From NCBI GenBank assembly GCA_002838205.1, contig CP017950.1, positions 2,052,858-2,116,857 on the forward strand: a stretch of 64,000 nt of DNA, given 5' to 3'. Source of the stretch: Tenericutes bacterium MZ-XQ (GTDB lineage Bacteria > Bacillota_I > Bacilli_A > Acholeplasmatales > Acholeplasmataceae). Under the pieces are notes generated by a model that did not search any database, had not been told where the DNA came from, and saw only the letters and a program-made list of their open reading frames with translations. Position 1 is the stretch's first letter, and each line of letters begins with the position of its first letter. Made by a program: the position numbers and the translations under genes. Shown here one piece after another: positions 1 to 8,433 of this stretch.

Positions 1-544
1 CTTTGATGGTGATTTCTTTAATTCGTTTGTTTGATATACATTTAGGTGTGTCTATCTTTAATGATAATGTTTCAATTTCTAATAATGATAATGCATGTTT
101 GGATAACTGTTTGGATATATCTTCAAAGTCTTTAGATATCTTTTTAATAAAATGTCCTCTAGGCAGTATATACTCATGATCATTTGGTTTATAGACCATT
201 CGATCAACAAGTGAGAAAAAGCCATCTTTTTTTAAGTATCTAGGTAGTTTTACTTTTTTACTTTTCTTTGATCTCATCGATCCAAAAAAAGCTTTCATGG
301 CTTCATCAACTTTTTTTATAACTGACTGTCCCAACGATGTTGATAAGGTTCTATAATGGATGCTATCTTTTAATAATTTGTAATTATCAACATAGCTTAA
401 ATATGTTCCATATTCAAAATAATGTTGTCTAACATGATACAAGGCTTGATTGTATAAATGCTTGGCTTCATGCATTAGAAAAAGTAAGAATTTTTTCTCA
501 TTTTGACTTAAATATAACTTCGTTTTTATGGCTTTGTAGCGCAT
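1..544 (-). CDS. tnpB: TnpB-family RNA-guided nuclease, N-terminal part (copy A, cut by window edge)
   Basis: This reading frame starts at ATG 542-544 and runs off the left edge of the window, so only about the first 181 residues are present. It aligns base for base with 5159-5702 of the complete copy downstream, with only scattered substitutions (for example near 80, 161, 268-275 and 440). The visible part is the N-terminal wedge and recognition region; the RuvC catalytic half lies outside the window. TnpB proteins of IS200/IS605-type elements are omega-RNA-guided DNA nucleases. No tnpA is visible beside it. Whether this copy is intact cannot be judged here. Confidence 0.9.
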   Translation of the reverse strand, partial: MRYKAIKTKLYLSQNEKKFLLFLMHEAKHLYNQALYHVRQHYFEYGTYLSYVDNYKLLKDSIHYRTLSTSLGQSVIKKVDEAMKAFFGSMRSKKSKKVKLPRYLKKDGFFSLVDRMVYKPNDHEYILPRGHFIKKISKDFEDISKQLSKHALSLLEIETLSLKIDTPKCISNKRIKEITIK

Positions 545-636
545 GTAAGTCCCCCCTTTCATCAAATGTTTACTATATATCTATTTTACCATTTTTATAC
601 ATATGATAAAAGGTTGAAATAGAATTTCCTATTAAG
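1..636. repeat. Direct repeat, copy A (tnpB 5' half plus element left end)
   Basis: Positions 1-636 match 5159-5793 with a few substitutions and one extra C in the run just upstream of the tnpB start. The match continues about 90 bases upstream of the tnpB start codon and stops after the shared ATTAAG at 631-636. This defines the left end of the element. Copy A ends against the htpG terminator. Confidence 0.92.
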
Positions 637-640
637 CAAA

Positions 641-670
641 AAAAGCCTTAGGATATCGCCTAAGGCTTTT
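641..670 (-). terminator. Intrinsic terminator after htpG
   Basis: AAAAGCCTTAGG (641-652) pairs with CCTAAGGCTTTT (659-670) around a 6-base loop. On the minus strand the stem is followed by a U run. It lies 3 bases beyond the htpG stop codon and next to the end of TnpB element A. Confidence 0.9.
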
Positions 671-673
671 GTT

Positions 674-2545
674 TTACTTTGATGACTCAATCATTAATTT
701 CACTAAGTTATTAGAAAACTCAGTTGGATCCTCAATTGGTAAACCTTCGATAAGCATCGCTTGATGATATAAAAGTGATGCGTACTCATCAATCTTATGA
801 CTATCTTTTTGATAAACACTTTCTACTGCTTTAAATAAATCATGGTCAGGATTAATTTCTAAAATCTTCTCAGCCTTAATATCTTGTTGATTAGGCATAG
901 ACTTTAAAATCTTTTCCATCTCTAGACTTAATCCTTCACCAGAAACTAAACACACAGGTGAATCTTTAAGTCTTGCAGTTAATTTAACATCTTTAACTTT
1001 ATCTTTTAATGCTTTCTTCAATGCTTTTAAAATGTCTTTATGTTCTTTTTCTTTTGCTTTTAAATCTTCTTTTTTAGTATCATCTATAAAATCAGCTTCA
1101 CCTTGTTGAACTGATTTAAATGGTACTTCTTCATAACTATTTAATATTTGAATCATGAACTCATCTATTTCATCAGTAAATAGTAAAACTTCATAACCCT
1201 TCTCTTTCATCATATCCATTTGTGGAAGATTTAAAATACTTTGTTTTGATTTACCAGTCGCATAATAAATCGCTTTTTGATCTTCAGGTTTTCTATCAAC
1301 ATACTCTTTAAATGTGACATAATCATCTGATTGAGATGTCTTAAACATAATCAAGTCTTTTAAAGTATCTTTATGAATTCCAAATTGATCATACACACCA
1401 TATTTCAAATTATTCTTATATGCTTCATAAAATTCGATATAACTTTCTCTTTCGTTCTTAAGCATACTTTCTAACTCACTCTTTATTTTCTTTTCTAAGT
1501 GAGAAGCAATTTTTTTAACTTGTCTATTTTGTTGAAGTAACTCTCTTGAGATATTTAAAGATAAGTCCGCAGAATCTACCAAGCCTTTAACAAACTTAAA
1601 GTGATCAGGGATTAAATCTTTATTCTTATCTTGGATAAACACACCTTTTGAATAAAGTTGTAATCCTTTTTCATATTTTTCACTATAAAAATCATATGCT
1701 GGTTTTTTAGGGATGAAAAGTAGTGCGGTATATGTTAACATACCTTCTACTTTAGTGTGAATAACTTTTAAAGGATTTTCATAATCATTAAATTGATGTT
1801 TATAAAAATCGTTCATCTCTTCATCTTTAATATCTGATTTTTGTCTTTTCCAAATTGGAATCATTTGGTTCAATGTTTCTTTTTCTAATTTAGGTTTCTT
1901 ATCATCACCTTTATCAACCATAATGTTAATTGGATATCTGACATAATCAGAATACTTTTTAACAAGGGATCTTAGTGTATAAGTCTCTAAATATGTTGAA
2001 TAATCCTCTTCGTTTTCTTGATCATCTTCATGTAGATATAAAACAATTGTTGTTCCTACATCTTCTTTCTCGATTTCATCAATCGTGTAAGAAGACTCAC
2101 CTTTTGAGGACCATTTATAACCTGTATTTGAATAAGGGCTTCTAGTAAAAACTTCTACCTTATTAGATACCATGAATGCTGAATAAAACCCTACCCCAAA
2201 CTGACCAATAATATCAACATCTTGTTTTTCTAATTTTTCTAAAAATTGTTTAGACCCACTTTGAGCAATGGTACCTAAATTTTCAACAAGTTCTTCTTCA
2301 GTAAAACCTATACCATTATCTTTAATGGTCAATGTTCTATCTTGTTTATTTGGTTCTAGCCAAATTTCATAATCAGTTGATGATACTTTATCATCAGTAA
2401 GTGATACATAATGTCTCTTATCGATTGCATCACTTGCATTTGAAATCAATTCTCTTAAAAAGATTTCCTTTTGTGTGTAGATTGAATGTGTCATTAAATG
2501 CAATAATTTCTGTGATTCTGTTTTAAATTGTTTTGTTTTTGACAT
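674..2545 (-). CDS. htpG: Hsp90-family chaperone HtpG
   Basis: The 623-residue product is a cytosolic ATP-dependent chaperone of the usual bacterial HtpG length. The GHKL ATP-binding domain is clear in the first 220 residues: NASDAIDK, DNGIGF and GQFGVGFYSAFMV are the nucleotide-binding motifs. Middle and C-terminal dimerisation domains follow (SRELLQQNR in the middle domain). The start has a strong ribosome site, GGAGG, 7 bases upstream. It follows ridA by 44 bases and is probably the last gene of the fruK-gtrA-ridA-htpG operon, ending at the hairpin at 641-670. Nothing is unusual in the protein. Confidence 0.97.
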   Translation of the reverse strand: MSKTKQFKTESQKLLHLMTHSIYTQKEIFLRELISNASDAIDKRHYVSLTDDKVSSTDYEIWLEPNKQDRTLTIKDNGIGFTEEELVENLGTIAQSGSKQFLEKLEKQDVDIIGQFGVGFYSAFMVSNKVEVFTRSPYSNTGYKWSSKGESSYTIDEIEKEDVGTTIVLYLHEDDQENEEDYSTYLETYTLRSLVKKYSDYVRYPINIMVDKGDDKKPKLEKETLNQMIPIWKRQKSDIKDEEMNDFYKHQFNDYENPLKVIHTKVEGMLTYTALLFIPKKPAYDFYSEKYEKGLQLYSKGVFIQDKNKDLIPDHFKFVKGLVDSADLSLNISRELLQQNRQVKKIASHLEKKIKSELESMLKNERESYIEFYEAYKNNLKYGVYDQFGIHKDTLKDLIMFKTSQSDDYVTFKEYVDRKPEDQKAIYYATGKSKQSILNLPQMDMMKEKGYEVLLFTDEIDEFMIQILNSYEEVPFKSVQQGEADFIDDTKKEDLKAKEKEHKDILKALKKALKDKVKDVKLTARLKDSPVCLVSGEGLSLEMEKILKSMPNQQDIKAEKILEINPDHDLFKAVESVYQKDSHKIDEYASLLYHQAMLIEGLPIEDPTEFSNNLVKLMIESSK

Positions 2546-2589
2546 TTTATCGCCTCCATTAAAAATTGTAGTAAATTTAGTTATCTATG

Positions 2590-2967
2590 TCAAGATTTTT
2601 GTGCAATCACATCGATTTCAACGAGTCCATCTTTCGGTAATTTCGATACTTCTATCGTTGATCTTGCAGGTTTATGATCTTTAAAGAAATCTTGATAGAT
2701 TTCATTAACAATTGAAAATACAGATAAGTCTTTTAAATATATCGTCACTTTACAAACATCAGTGATTTTAAAATCAGCTGAACTCAAAATTGATTCAATA
2801 TTTTTTAACACCTGCTTTGTTTGTCCTTCAATATCGTTTGATACAAAATTTTGTGTCTTAGGATCAATGCCTAATTGTCCTGAAGTGTATAATGTTTTTT
2901 GCTCTAAAATTGCTTGGCTATAAGGACCTATAGCCTCTGGGGCATCTTTTGTGTGTACATATTTCAT
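2590..2967 (-). CDS. ridA: RidA-family enamine/imine deaminase
   Basis: The 125-residue protein is a full-length Rid/YjgF family member. These cytosolic trimers hydrolyse reactive 2-aminoacrylate-type enamines formed by PLP enzymes. Visible family marks are the N-terminal AIGPYSQAI, TSGQLGID, and the late RSTIEVSKLPKDGLVEID segment with the substrate-binding Arg. The start ATG has an AAGGAG site and overlaps the end of the gtrA-like gene by 4 bases, implying translational coupling. Confidence 0.93.
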   Translation of the reverse strand: MKYVHTKDAPEAIGPYSQAILEQKTLYTSGQLGIDPKTQNFVSNDIEGQTKQVLKNIESILSSADFKITDVCKVTIYLKDLSVFSIVNEIYQDFFKDHKPARSTIEVSKLPKDGLVEIDVIAQKS

Positions 2968-3386
2968 ATCGTTTTCTCCTTTGGTATTCTTGTATTCATT
3001 TGATTTTTGTAAATAAACTGTCTTGAATATAAAAATTCAGTAACAAAATTGATGATCATTGTTCCACCTAATACAACATACTCATTAACTCCTAAATCTA
3101 CAAATGCATCACCCCACCATGTTGATAGTGGCGTGAATATCAAATAGAATATTAATATTTTAGTCATTGCGATGGGTACATTATTAGCAGATTTAAAAGT
3201 AAATCTACGATTAAATGTAAAGTTCCATAAAACTGATAGTGTTAATGCTGTTAAATAAGCTGGCCAATAAGGGACATGTATCAACTCAAAAATCAGTGTG
3301 AAAGAGAGAATCTGTATAACTCCCGCTGATATGGAAAATCCTGTAAACTTTAAAAATTGGATGATATCTTCATTTTTTATTTTCAT
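2964..3386 (-). CDS. GtrA-family membrane protein
   Basis: The 140-residue protein has four predicted hydrophobic segments (about 13-35, 40-58, 72-92 and 102-120) and the family-typical SVLWNFTFNRRFTFKS motif after the second one. GtrA proteins are small membrane proteins linked to transfer of lipid-linked sugars or teichoic-acid and O-antigen modification; many act as flippases or accessory factors. It sits between ridA and fruK with 4-base overlaps on both sides. Its substrate cannot be read from the sequence. Confidence 0.85.
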   Translation of the reverse strand: MKIKNEDIIQFLKFTGFSISAGVIQILSFTLIFELIHVPYWPAYLTALTLSVLWNFTFNRRFTFKSANNVPIAMTKILIFYLIFTPLSTWWGDAFVDLGVNEYVVLGGTMIINFVTEFLYSRQFIYKNQMNTRIPKEKTI

Positions 3387-4291
3387 TTGATTTTTACAAT
3401 GTTGATTTGCTCCTTGATTTCAGTTTCATGTTCTATATCTGCAATATAAGATAAACTTACATATGTCGCCTCAAGAAGTGCATTTTCTAAAGCCATTTTA
3501 TACTTAGCACTTAAAAACCCTGCAAGTAATGCATCGCCAGCTCCAACCGTTTGGTGAACTTTGATATCAGGAACTGTAATTTTGTATTGATAATCCTTTG
3601 ATACATAAAGACTACCTTTTTTACCTAAACTCACAATCACTTCTGAAACACCTGAATCAATGATCTTTAATGCTTCTTCAATAATTTCATCATCTGTTTT
3701 TAATTTTTTACTCGTATAATACTCTAACTCCTCTAAATTGGGCTTAATGATATCCGGACTAGCAGTAAGTCCAACTTTTAACCATTCTTTAGACGTATCT
3801 AAAACAATCTCTCTACATAACGGCTTTAACGTTTCAATCATAACTTTATATACATCTACTTCATAATTAATTGGTGCACTACCTGATATGATAAGCACAT
3901 CGTTCTTTTTGATGATTGACTTTAATAAAACAATGAGTTCATCCATTTTTGTTAAATCTATTGGAAGTCCAGCTTCATTAATCTCATATGTAGATGACTC
4001 TTTTTGATCAAATATTTTCAAGTTTTCTCTTGTCTCTTCTGGTACACGAACAAACTGATGATCAATGTGTAATTTAGACATCGCTTTTTCAATGAACTTA
4101 CCATTAGTCCCACCAACAAAACCAGTCACGAACGTTTTTTCTTCTAGTTGTTTTAAAACTTTTGAAATATTAATACCTTTTCCACCTGCAACCTTTGTTT
4201 TTCTTAGCAATTTTACATGCTTGTCAACTTTTAAATGATTAACATCTAACATGACATCGACTGCTGGATTCAATGTAACCGTGATAAACAT
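3383..4291 (-). CDS. fruK: 1-phosphofructokinase / PfkB-type sugar-phosphate kinase
   Basis: The 302-residue protein begins ITVTLNPAVDV, the usual start of the FruK/LacC branch, followed by KVAGGKGINISKVL (PfkB signature 1) and the C-terminal catalytic VGAGDALLAGF with the base Asp. FruK phosphorylates fructose-1-phosphate to fructose-1,6-bisphosphate; LacC acts on tagatose-6-phosphate and cannot be fully excluded. No fructose PTS gene is adjacent, so the substrate assignment rests on sequence style alone. It is the first gene of the operon, with a GGGGTG ribosome site and a promoter at 4312-4340. Confidence 0.85.
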   Translation of the reverse strand: MFITVTLNPAVDVMLDVNHLKVDKHVKLLRKTKVAGGKGINISKVLKQLEEKTFVTGFVGGTNGKFIEKAMSKLHIDHQFVRVPEETRENLKIFDQKESSTYEINEAGLPIDLTKMDELIVLLKSIIKKNDVLIISGSAPINYEVDVYKVMIETLKPLCREIVLDTSKEWLKVGLTASPDIIKPNLEELEYYTSKKLKTDDEIIEEALKIIDSGVSEVIVSLGKKGSLYVSKDYQYKITVPDIKVHQTVGAGDALLAGFLSAKYKMALENALLEATYVSLSYIADIEHETEIKEQINIVKIK

Positions 4292-4311
4292 CTAAAACAC
4301 CCCTTATATCT

Positions 4312-4340
4312 ATTATAGTACTTTCTTTAAGATAATTAAA
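4312..4340 (-). promoter_or_regulatory. Candidate promoter of the fruK operon
   Basis: On the minus strand, -10 TATAAT (4312-4317) lies 17 bases after a weak -35 TTTAAT (4335-4340). An inverted repeat, AGTACTTT (4317-4324) and AAAGTACT (4350-4357), overlaps the -10 and flanks the -35; it could be an operator, but it is short and AT-rich. Confidence 0.55.
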
Positions 4341-4400
4341 GCACACAATAAAGTACTAAAATTCATTTTTGTGTTTGAAATATTCTCACACAGAACAAAA

Positions 4401-4416
4401 GTAATTTAAAAATTAC
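4401..4416 (-). other. Hairpin downstream of tnpB (candidate right end / omega-RNA segment)
   Basis: GTAATTTAAAAATTAC has 7-base arms around two A residues, 18 bases past the tnpB stop. TnpB elements usually carry the guide-scaffold RNA over the end of tnpB and their right end. The true right boundary cannot be set because copy A is cut off before this point. Confidence 0.4.
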
Positions 4417-4433
4417 TCCTTTAAAACGACACC

Positions 4434-5702
4434 TTACCCAAATAGGTAAGTCCGTTTAGGCGTGTTCCAACCTTTAAACCCTGTCCCTAAGGCATCAGGC
4501 TTACATTTTCTAATCATATTTAATGAGGCATTTAAATCTGCATTAATTAAAGTGCCTTTTTTACTTTCATAAAGTCCTCTTTTAATTCTTCTGCCAGAAT
4601 ACTCTTTTTGATTAAATGCATCTTGATCAATAAAAGATGCCACTGATGTGTATGCCTCATTAATGGCTTGATATGAAATATCATTTGCTTCTGCTAAAGT
4701 TATGATTCTATCTCTTAATCGTGCGATTGGGATCGATTTAAACCACTGATTATTTTTCTTACTTGTTTTCGCATCTTTAAACCCTTCATTATATCCGATG
4801 ATGATTTCTTTTACATGTTCTTTTTTAGCATGTTCAATAATCAATTTAGCTGCTTTATATATCCCATAAGACATTTGATGGTTTCTTTTTTCCATCAATG
4901 AAATCATTCTTTTTGTAAGTACATGTTGGTTTTCTCTTAAAGAAGCTAGCTTTGATATACGTTTCCAATATCTTTGATTCATACTTTTTAATCTTAACCC
5001 GTCGACTAATAGATGATTCCCACTAGTTACTGCACACATGGCTAAGTTATTATATCCAAAGTCAATCCCCATCACTTCTTTTTTAGTGTTATGCTCATTG
5101 GTTTCATCATCATCTTCATAAACATGTATCACTTCGATGTACTTGCCATCATATTTTTCTTTGATGGTGATTTCTTTAATTCGTTTGTTTGATATACATT
5201 TAGGTGTGTCTATCTTTAATGATAATGTTTCAATTTCCAATAATGATAATGCATGTTTGGATAACTGTTTGGATATATCTTCAAAGTCTTTAGATATCTT
5301 TTTAATAAAATGTCCTCTAGGTAGTATATACTCATGATCATTTGGTTTATAGACCATTCGATCAACAAGTGAGAAAAAGCCATCTTTTTTTAAGTATCTA
5401 GGTAGTTTTACTTTTTTACTTTTCTTTGATTTGACCGATCCAAAAAAAGCTTTCATGGCTTCATCAACTTTTTTTATAACTGACTGTCCCAACGATGTTG
5501 ATAAGGTTCTATAATGGATGCTATCTTTTAATAATTTGTAATTATCAACATAGCTTAAATATGTTCCATATTCAAAATAATGTTGTCTAACATGATATAA
5601 GGCTTGATTGTATAAATGCTTGGCTTCATGCATTAGAAAAAGTAAGAATTTTTTCTCATTTTGACTTAAATATAACTTCGTTTTTATGGCTTTGTAGCGC
5701 AT
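4434..5702 (-). CDS. tnpB: TnpB-family RNA-guided nuclease (copy B, complete)
   Basis: The 422-residue protein has the three RuvC-like acidic residues expected of TnpB: Asp214 in GIDFGYNNL, Glu306 in GYNEGF and Asp389 in INADLNASLN. The zinc-ribbon cysteine pairs usual between Glu and the last Asp are absent; the equivalent stretch (YTSVASF...GRRIKRGLY) has no Cys. A subgroup of Firmicutes TnpB proteins looks like this. It stands alone without tnpA, as in IS1341-type elements, so it would depend on a transposase in trans. The start is ATG 5700-5702, same as copy A. Confidence 0.92.
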   Translation of the reverse strand: MRYKAIKTKLYLSQNEKKFLLFLMHEAKHLYNQALYHVRQHYFEYGTYLSYVDNYKLLKDSIHYRTLSTSLGQSVIKKVDEAMKAFFGSVKSKKSKKVKLPRYLKKDGFFSLVDRMVYKPNDHEYILPRGHFIKKISKDFEDISKQLSKHALSLLEIETLSLKIDTPKCISNKRIKEITIKEKYDGKYIEVIHVYEDDDETNEHNTKKEVMGIDFGYNNLAMCAVTSGNHLLVDGLRLKSMNQRYWKRISKLASLRENQHVLTKRMISLMEKRNHQMSYGIYKAAKLIIEHAKKEHVKEIIIGYNEGFKDAKTSKKNNQWFKSIPIARLRDRIITLAEANDISYQAINEAYTSVASFIDQDAFNQKEYSGRRIKRGLYESKKGTLINADLNASLNMIRKCKPDALGTGFKGWNTPKRTYLFG

Positions 5703-5793
5703 GTAAGTCCCCCTTTCTTCAAATGTTTTCTACACTTCTATTTTACCATTTTTATACATATGATAAAAGGTTGAAATAGAATTTCCTATTAAG
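5159..5793. repeat. Direct repeat, copy B (tnpB 5' half plus element left end)
   Basis: This matches 1-636 in the same orientation, ending at the shared ATTAAG (5788-5793). The two copies are about 5.16 kb apart and enclose fruK-gtrA-ridA-htpG. Confidence 0.92.
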
Positions 5794-5944
5794 TAAAAGG
5801 GACTGTAAAGAAATGAAGAATTAATCTTCTTCATGGACTACATCGTCCTTTTTTCTTTAAAATTGTGGATAACTCTCCAAAAACACCTATTTTTGAGCAT
5901 ACTAAAAAGAGATTAGCTAAAATCTTTAGTTTTCAACTAGAAAA

Positions 5945-7444
5945 TTATTCTATGATTCTATACTTTTTCTTATGATATTTTGCTAAATTATACCCGATTG
6001 CGATGAGCGTAAGCTCAAACTTAACATTTTGAATGCCACGACGTTTAAATCTTCTAAATTTCATAGCCTCTTTGATGACGCCAAATGCCCCTTCAACTTG
6101 TATCGAACGTTGTGTTCTAAGTTCAATACCTAATGGTGATGTTAAGTTTTTGATCACTTCTTTTTGATAGGCTATATTTTCATCATTGACTTCTTTGGTT
6201 TTACCGTTTGGTAACTGATAGACATCATTGCCTCTGTGATTATGAAATAAGTAAGTTAATCTTTCGCCATTTTTTGCGATGTAATCTTTTTTGTCTTTGA
6301 TTAAATCATGAGAGAAATACGGGTCATTCATTCTTTTCTTATCTAATGTATCTTTGCTATACATACTGTATTTTTGATATAACTGCATATTGCATGCTGT
6401 AATATATCTATAGTTCATCAATCCCCCATATCCTGCATCAGCTACAGGATATAATGGATATCTGCCATATGCTTTCTTATAGCCTTCTAAAAAGGGGATT
6501 AATGTTTGATAATCATTTCGATCTTGATAAATATCTAAGTGTAGGATGTATTCATCAGATACGCCAATTTGTACATTATACCCCGGCTTTAACTGACTAT
6601 TTCTCATATGGTCTTCTTTCATGTGCATAAATGTCGCGTCATGATCAGTTCTTGCACAGGAGTTTCTATTGGGACCTATCGTTTTGATAAAATCATTATA
6701 TTCAAGTAGCTTTAAATGATAGTCTTTTATATGTTCATAATCCCTTTGTAGAACTGTTTTTCTTTGTCCTTTCCCATATACAAACTGTGTCCCTTGTTTT
6801 TCAAGTTCACGTGTTAGAAAGTCTAGAATCCTTTTTAGATATTCTACTTCATAGATGTCATATACTGGAAAAAAGATATCCATCTGTTGATAGGTATCAT
6901 TGAGTGCTTTGATCTGTTTGGTGATTTTTTTATATAATTTATCTCGGAATTTTTCTAATGACTTTTTCCAGATAAAGGTGTATTTGTTTGCGTTCGCTTC
7001 AATCTTTGTGCCATCGATATAGAGTTTCTCTATATCTATGCTTTCTTCTTGAATCAAAAATTGATTCAGATCATAATAAATAGCTTCTAGATTCTTAATT
7101 AAATAGCGATCCATAAAATCTTTAATCGCTTGATGCGTTGGTTGTAGTTCATCTGTTAACCACAGGATACGTATATCATTTCTTGCTGCTTTTTCCATCG
7201 CTCTTAAACTTGTGATGTTTTCCATCTGGCAAAACAGGATCAATTTGAGCATATTGACTGGATCATAACCGATTCTTCCTCTTGGATCTCTTTCGGTTTT
7301 TAAGTACTTTTTGACCTCCATTTTTGAAAATACTTCGTCAAATGTTCTTACTTCACTATCAAATGGTATTAAAATACCTGTAGATAGTGGTAATTTTAAC
7401 TGTTTTGCGTTAAAATAAACTTGGTGAAATTGAGTGTTTGTCAT
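5945..7444 (-). CDS. IS1182-family DDE transposase
   Basis: The 499-residue transposase matches the IS1182 pattern. An N-terminal DUF772-like helical domain (about 50-130: GRIGYDPVNMLKLILFCQMENITSLRAMEKAARND) is followed by the DDE catalytic core. The candidate acidic residues are Asp in YIDGTKIEANANKY, Asp in PVADAGYGG, and Glu in QVEGAFGVIKE near the C-terminus. The frame is uninterrupted and the ends are preserved, so the element may still be active. Confidence 0.95.
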   Translation of the reverse strand: MTNTQFHQVYFNAKQLKLPLSTGILIPFDSEVRTFDEVFSKMEVKKYLKTERDPRGRIGYDPVNMLKLILFCQMENITSLRAMEKAARNDIRILWLTDELQPTHQAIKDFMDRYLIKNLEAIYYDLNQFLIQEESIDIEKLYIDGTKIEANANKYTFIWKKSLEKFRDKLYKKITKQIKALNDTYQQMDIFFPVYDIYEVEYLKRILDFLTRELEKQGTQFVYGKGQRKTVLQRDYEHIKDYHLKLLEYNDFIKTIGPNRNSCARTDHDATFMHMKEDHMRNSQLKPGYNVQIGVSDEYILHLDIYQDRNDYQTLIPFLEGYKKAYGRYPLYPVADAGYGGLMNYRYITACNMQLYQKYSMYSKDTLDKKRMNDPYFSHDLIKDKKDYIAKNGERLTYLFHNHRGNDVYQLPNGKTKEVNDENIAYQKEVIKNLTSPLGIELRTQRSIQVEGAFGVIKEAMKFRRFKRRGIQNVKFELTLIAIGYNLAKYHKKKYRIIE

Positions 7445-7460
7445 ACTTCAATTATACCAA

Positions 7461-7490
7461 AAAACCGGGTCTTTTAGGAGACTCGGTTTT
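7461..7490. terminator. Bidirectional hairpin inside IS1182, upstream of the transposase
   Basis: AAAACCGGGTCT (7461-7472) pairs with AGACTCGGTTTT (7479-7490) with one G-T pair. A/T runs on both sides fit a bidirectional terminator. It separates the transposase from read-through from the yerC side. Confidence 0.75.
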
Positions 7491-7544
7491 TGTTTAGGTC
7501 TGTTTTATTTATTTACAGGCCCATCTCTTTTATATACTTAAAGT

Positions 7545-7844
7545 TTAATCTTTTTCTACCTTCTTAAATAAAGTATGATATCCTTCTGCACCGTAAGTCA
7601 GTGACTTTGCAACTCTAGATATAGTTGCTGTTGAAGCTTTAGTTTCTTTAACAATATCTTGATAAGAATGTTTTTCTTCTAACATCTTCGCCACTTTCAA
7701 CCTTTGTGCCATGTCGAACACTTCTTTAATCGTACAAAGATCTTCGAAAAAACGGTAGCACTCTTCTACTGTTTCAAGTTTTAACATCATTTCAAACAAA
7801 TCATCTATATCCTTATTTGCAAACTTTGATCTATAGCTCATCAT
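7545..7844 (-). CDS. yerC: YerC/YecD-type TrpR-like DNA-binding protein
   Basis: The 99-residue protein is a short TrpR-superfamily helix-turn-helix protein. It has the helical N-terminus (ANKDIDDLFEMMLKL), then CTIKEVFDMAQRLKVAKML and the HTH segment SYQDIVKETKASTATISRV. YerC-like proteins of Bacillota are small transcription regulators whose ligand is uncertain; unlike TrpR, no tryptophan-biosynthesis gene is nearby. Two adjacent ATGs are possible starts (MMSYR), both served by the same AAGAAGGTG site. It stands alone between IS1182 and ohr. Confidence 0.88.
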   Translation of the reverse strand: MMSYRSKFANKDIDDLFEMMLKLETVEECYRFFEDLCTIKEVFDMAQRLKVAKMLEEKHSYQDIVKETKASTATISRVAKSLTYGAEGYHTLFKKVEKD

Positions 7845-7923
7845 AACACCTTCTTTGCTTTATTATATCATCAAACTAAATTTTTTCACATAAGAAAAAA
7901 GTCTCACACTGAGACTTTAACGA

Positions 7924-8334
7924 CTAAATGAAATCAACTTCAATGTTCCCTTTAAATGCTTTTGAATATGGGCAGAAGTTTTTTGCCATTTCAATGTACT
8001 TGTTTTGTGTATCTTCATCAACACCTTTAACTCTCGCTTCAACAACTAATTTGAATCTAAACCCTTCGTTTTCGATCATCATGAGTTTCGTTTCAGCTTT
8101 AACATATAAATCATCATATTTAACCTTATCGTTTTGCAGTAAATACTCCATTGAACTAGCAAAACAAGAACTGTAACCCACAGAAAATAATTCTTCTGGA
8201 TTGGTTCCTTCTAGTCCTTTACCACCCATTTCGATAGGTTTAGCAAGTTTATATGTTATACCGCTTTGGGTATCTTTGATTTCACCGTTTCTTCCACCAT
8301 ATGTGGTTGCTGTTCTTGAAAGAAATTCTTTCAT
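7924..8334 (-). CDS. ohr: Ohr/OsmC-family organic hydroperoxide reductase
   Basis: The product is 136 residues from ATG 8332-8334, which has an AAAGGAGAG ribosome site; a longer frame upstream lacks one and overlaps the promoter. The two peroxidatic Cys motifs are present: VGYSSCFASSMEYLL and NFCPYSKAF. The N-terminal TATTYGGRNGEIKD fits the Ohr subgroup better than OsmC. Ohr proteins reduce organic peroxides with lipoylated partners. The gene is divergent from the helicase gene and shares a compact promoter region with it. Confidence 0.93.
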   Translation of the reverse strand: MKEFLSRTATTYGGRNGEIKDTQSGITYKLAKPIEMGGKGLEGTNPEELFSVGYSSCFASSMEYLLQNDKVKYDDLYVKAETKLMMIENEGFRFKLVVEARVKGVDEDTQNKYIEMAKNFCPYSKAFKGNIEVDFI

Positions 8335-8359
8335 CTTTTCACTCTCCTTTTGCACTCTA

Positions 8360-8411
8360 ATTATAACACTTCCTGAAAACCATTCAAAAGATATCGCTTT
8401 TAAAGTATAAT
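8360..8411. promoter_or_regulatory. Overlapping divergent promoters (ohr and helicase)
   Basis: For ohr on the minus strand, -10 TATAAT (8360-8365) follows -35 TTGAAT (8382-8387) by 16 bases. For the helicase on the plus strand, -35 TTCAAA (8383-8388) precedes -10 TATAAT (8406-8411) by 17 bases. The two -35 boxes occupy the same bases, so only one RNA polymerase could bind at a time. Confidence 0.65.
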
Positions 8412-8433
8412 AGATATGAAAGGATGTGATCAT

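Larger units (their letters stand above)
5799..7522 (-). mobile_element. Complete IS1182-family insertion sequence
   Basis: The element is bounded by imperfect terminal inverted repeats: GGGACTGTAAAGAAATGA from 5799, and its partner at the other end, which reads GGGCCTGTAAATAAATAA from 7522 on the minus strand. It is 1724 bp with one intact transposase gene. A hairpin-terminator sits between the right repeat and the transposase start, shielding the gene from outside transcription. No clear target duplication is visible in the flanks. The left end lies only 5 bases from the end of TnpB element B. Confidence 0.88.

Noticed and set aside
4317-4357. Operator made of AGTACTTT / AAAGTACT before fruK
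   Set aside because: Arms are short, AT-rich and 25 bases apart; chance occurrence is likely.
8335-8433. N-terminal extension of Ohr by 33 residues
   Set aside because: No ribosome site at the upstream start, and the extension covers the promoter region; ATG 8332-8334 has AAAGGAGAG.
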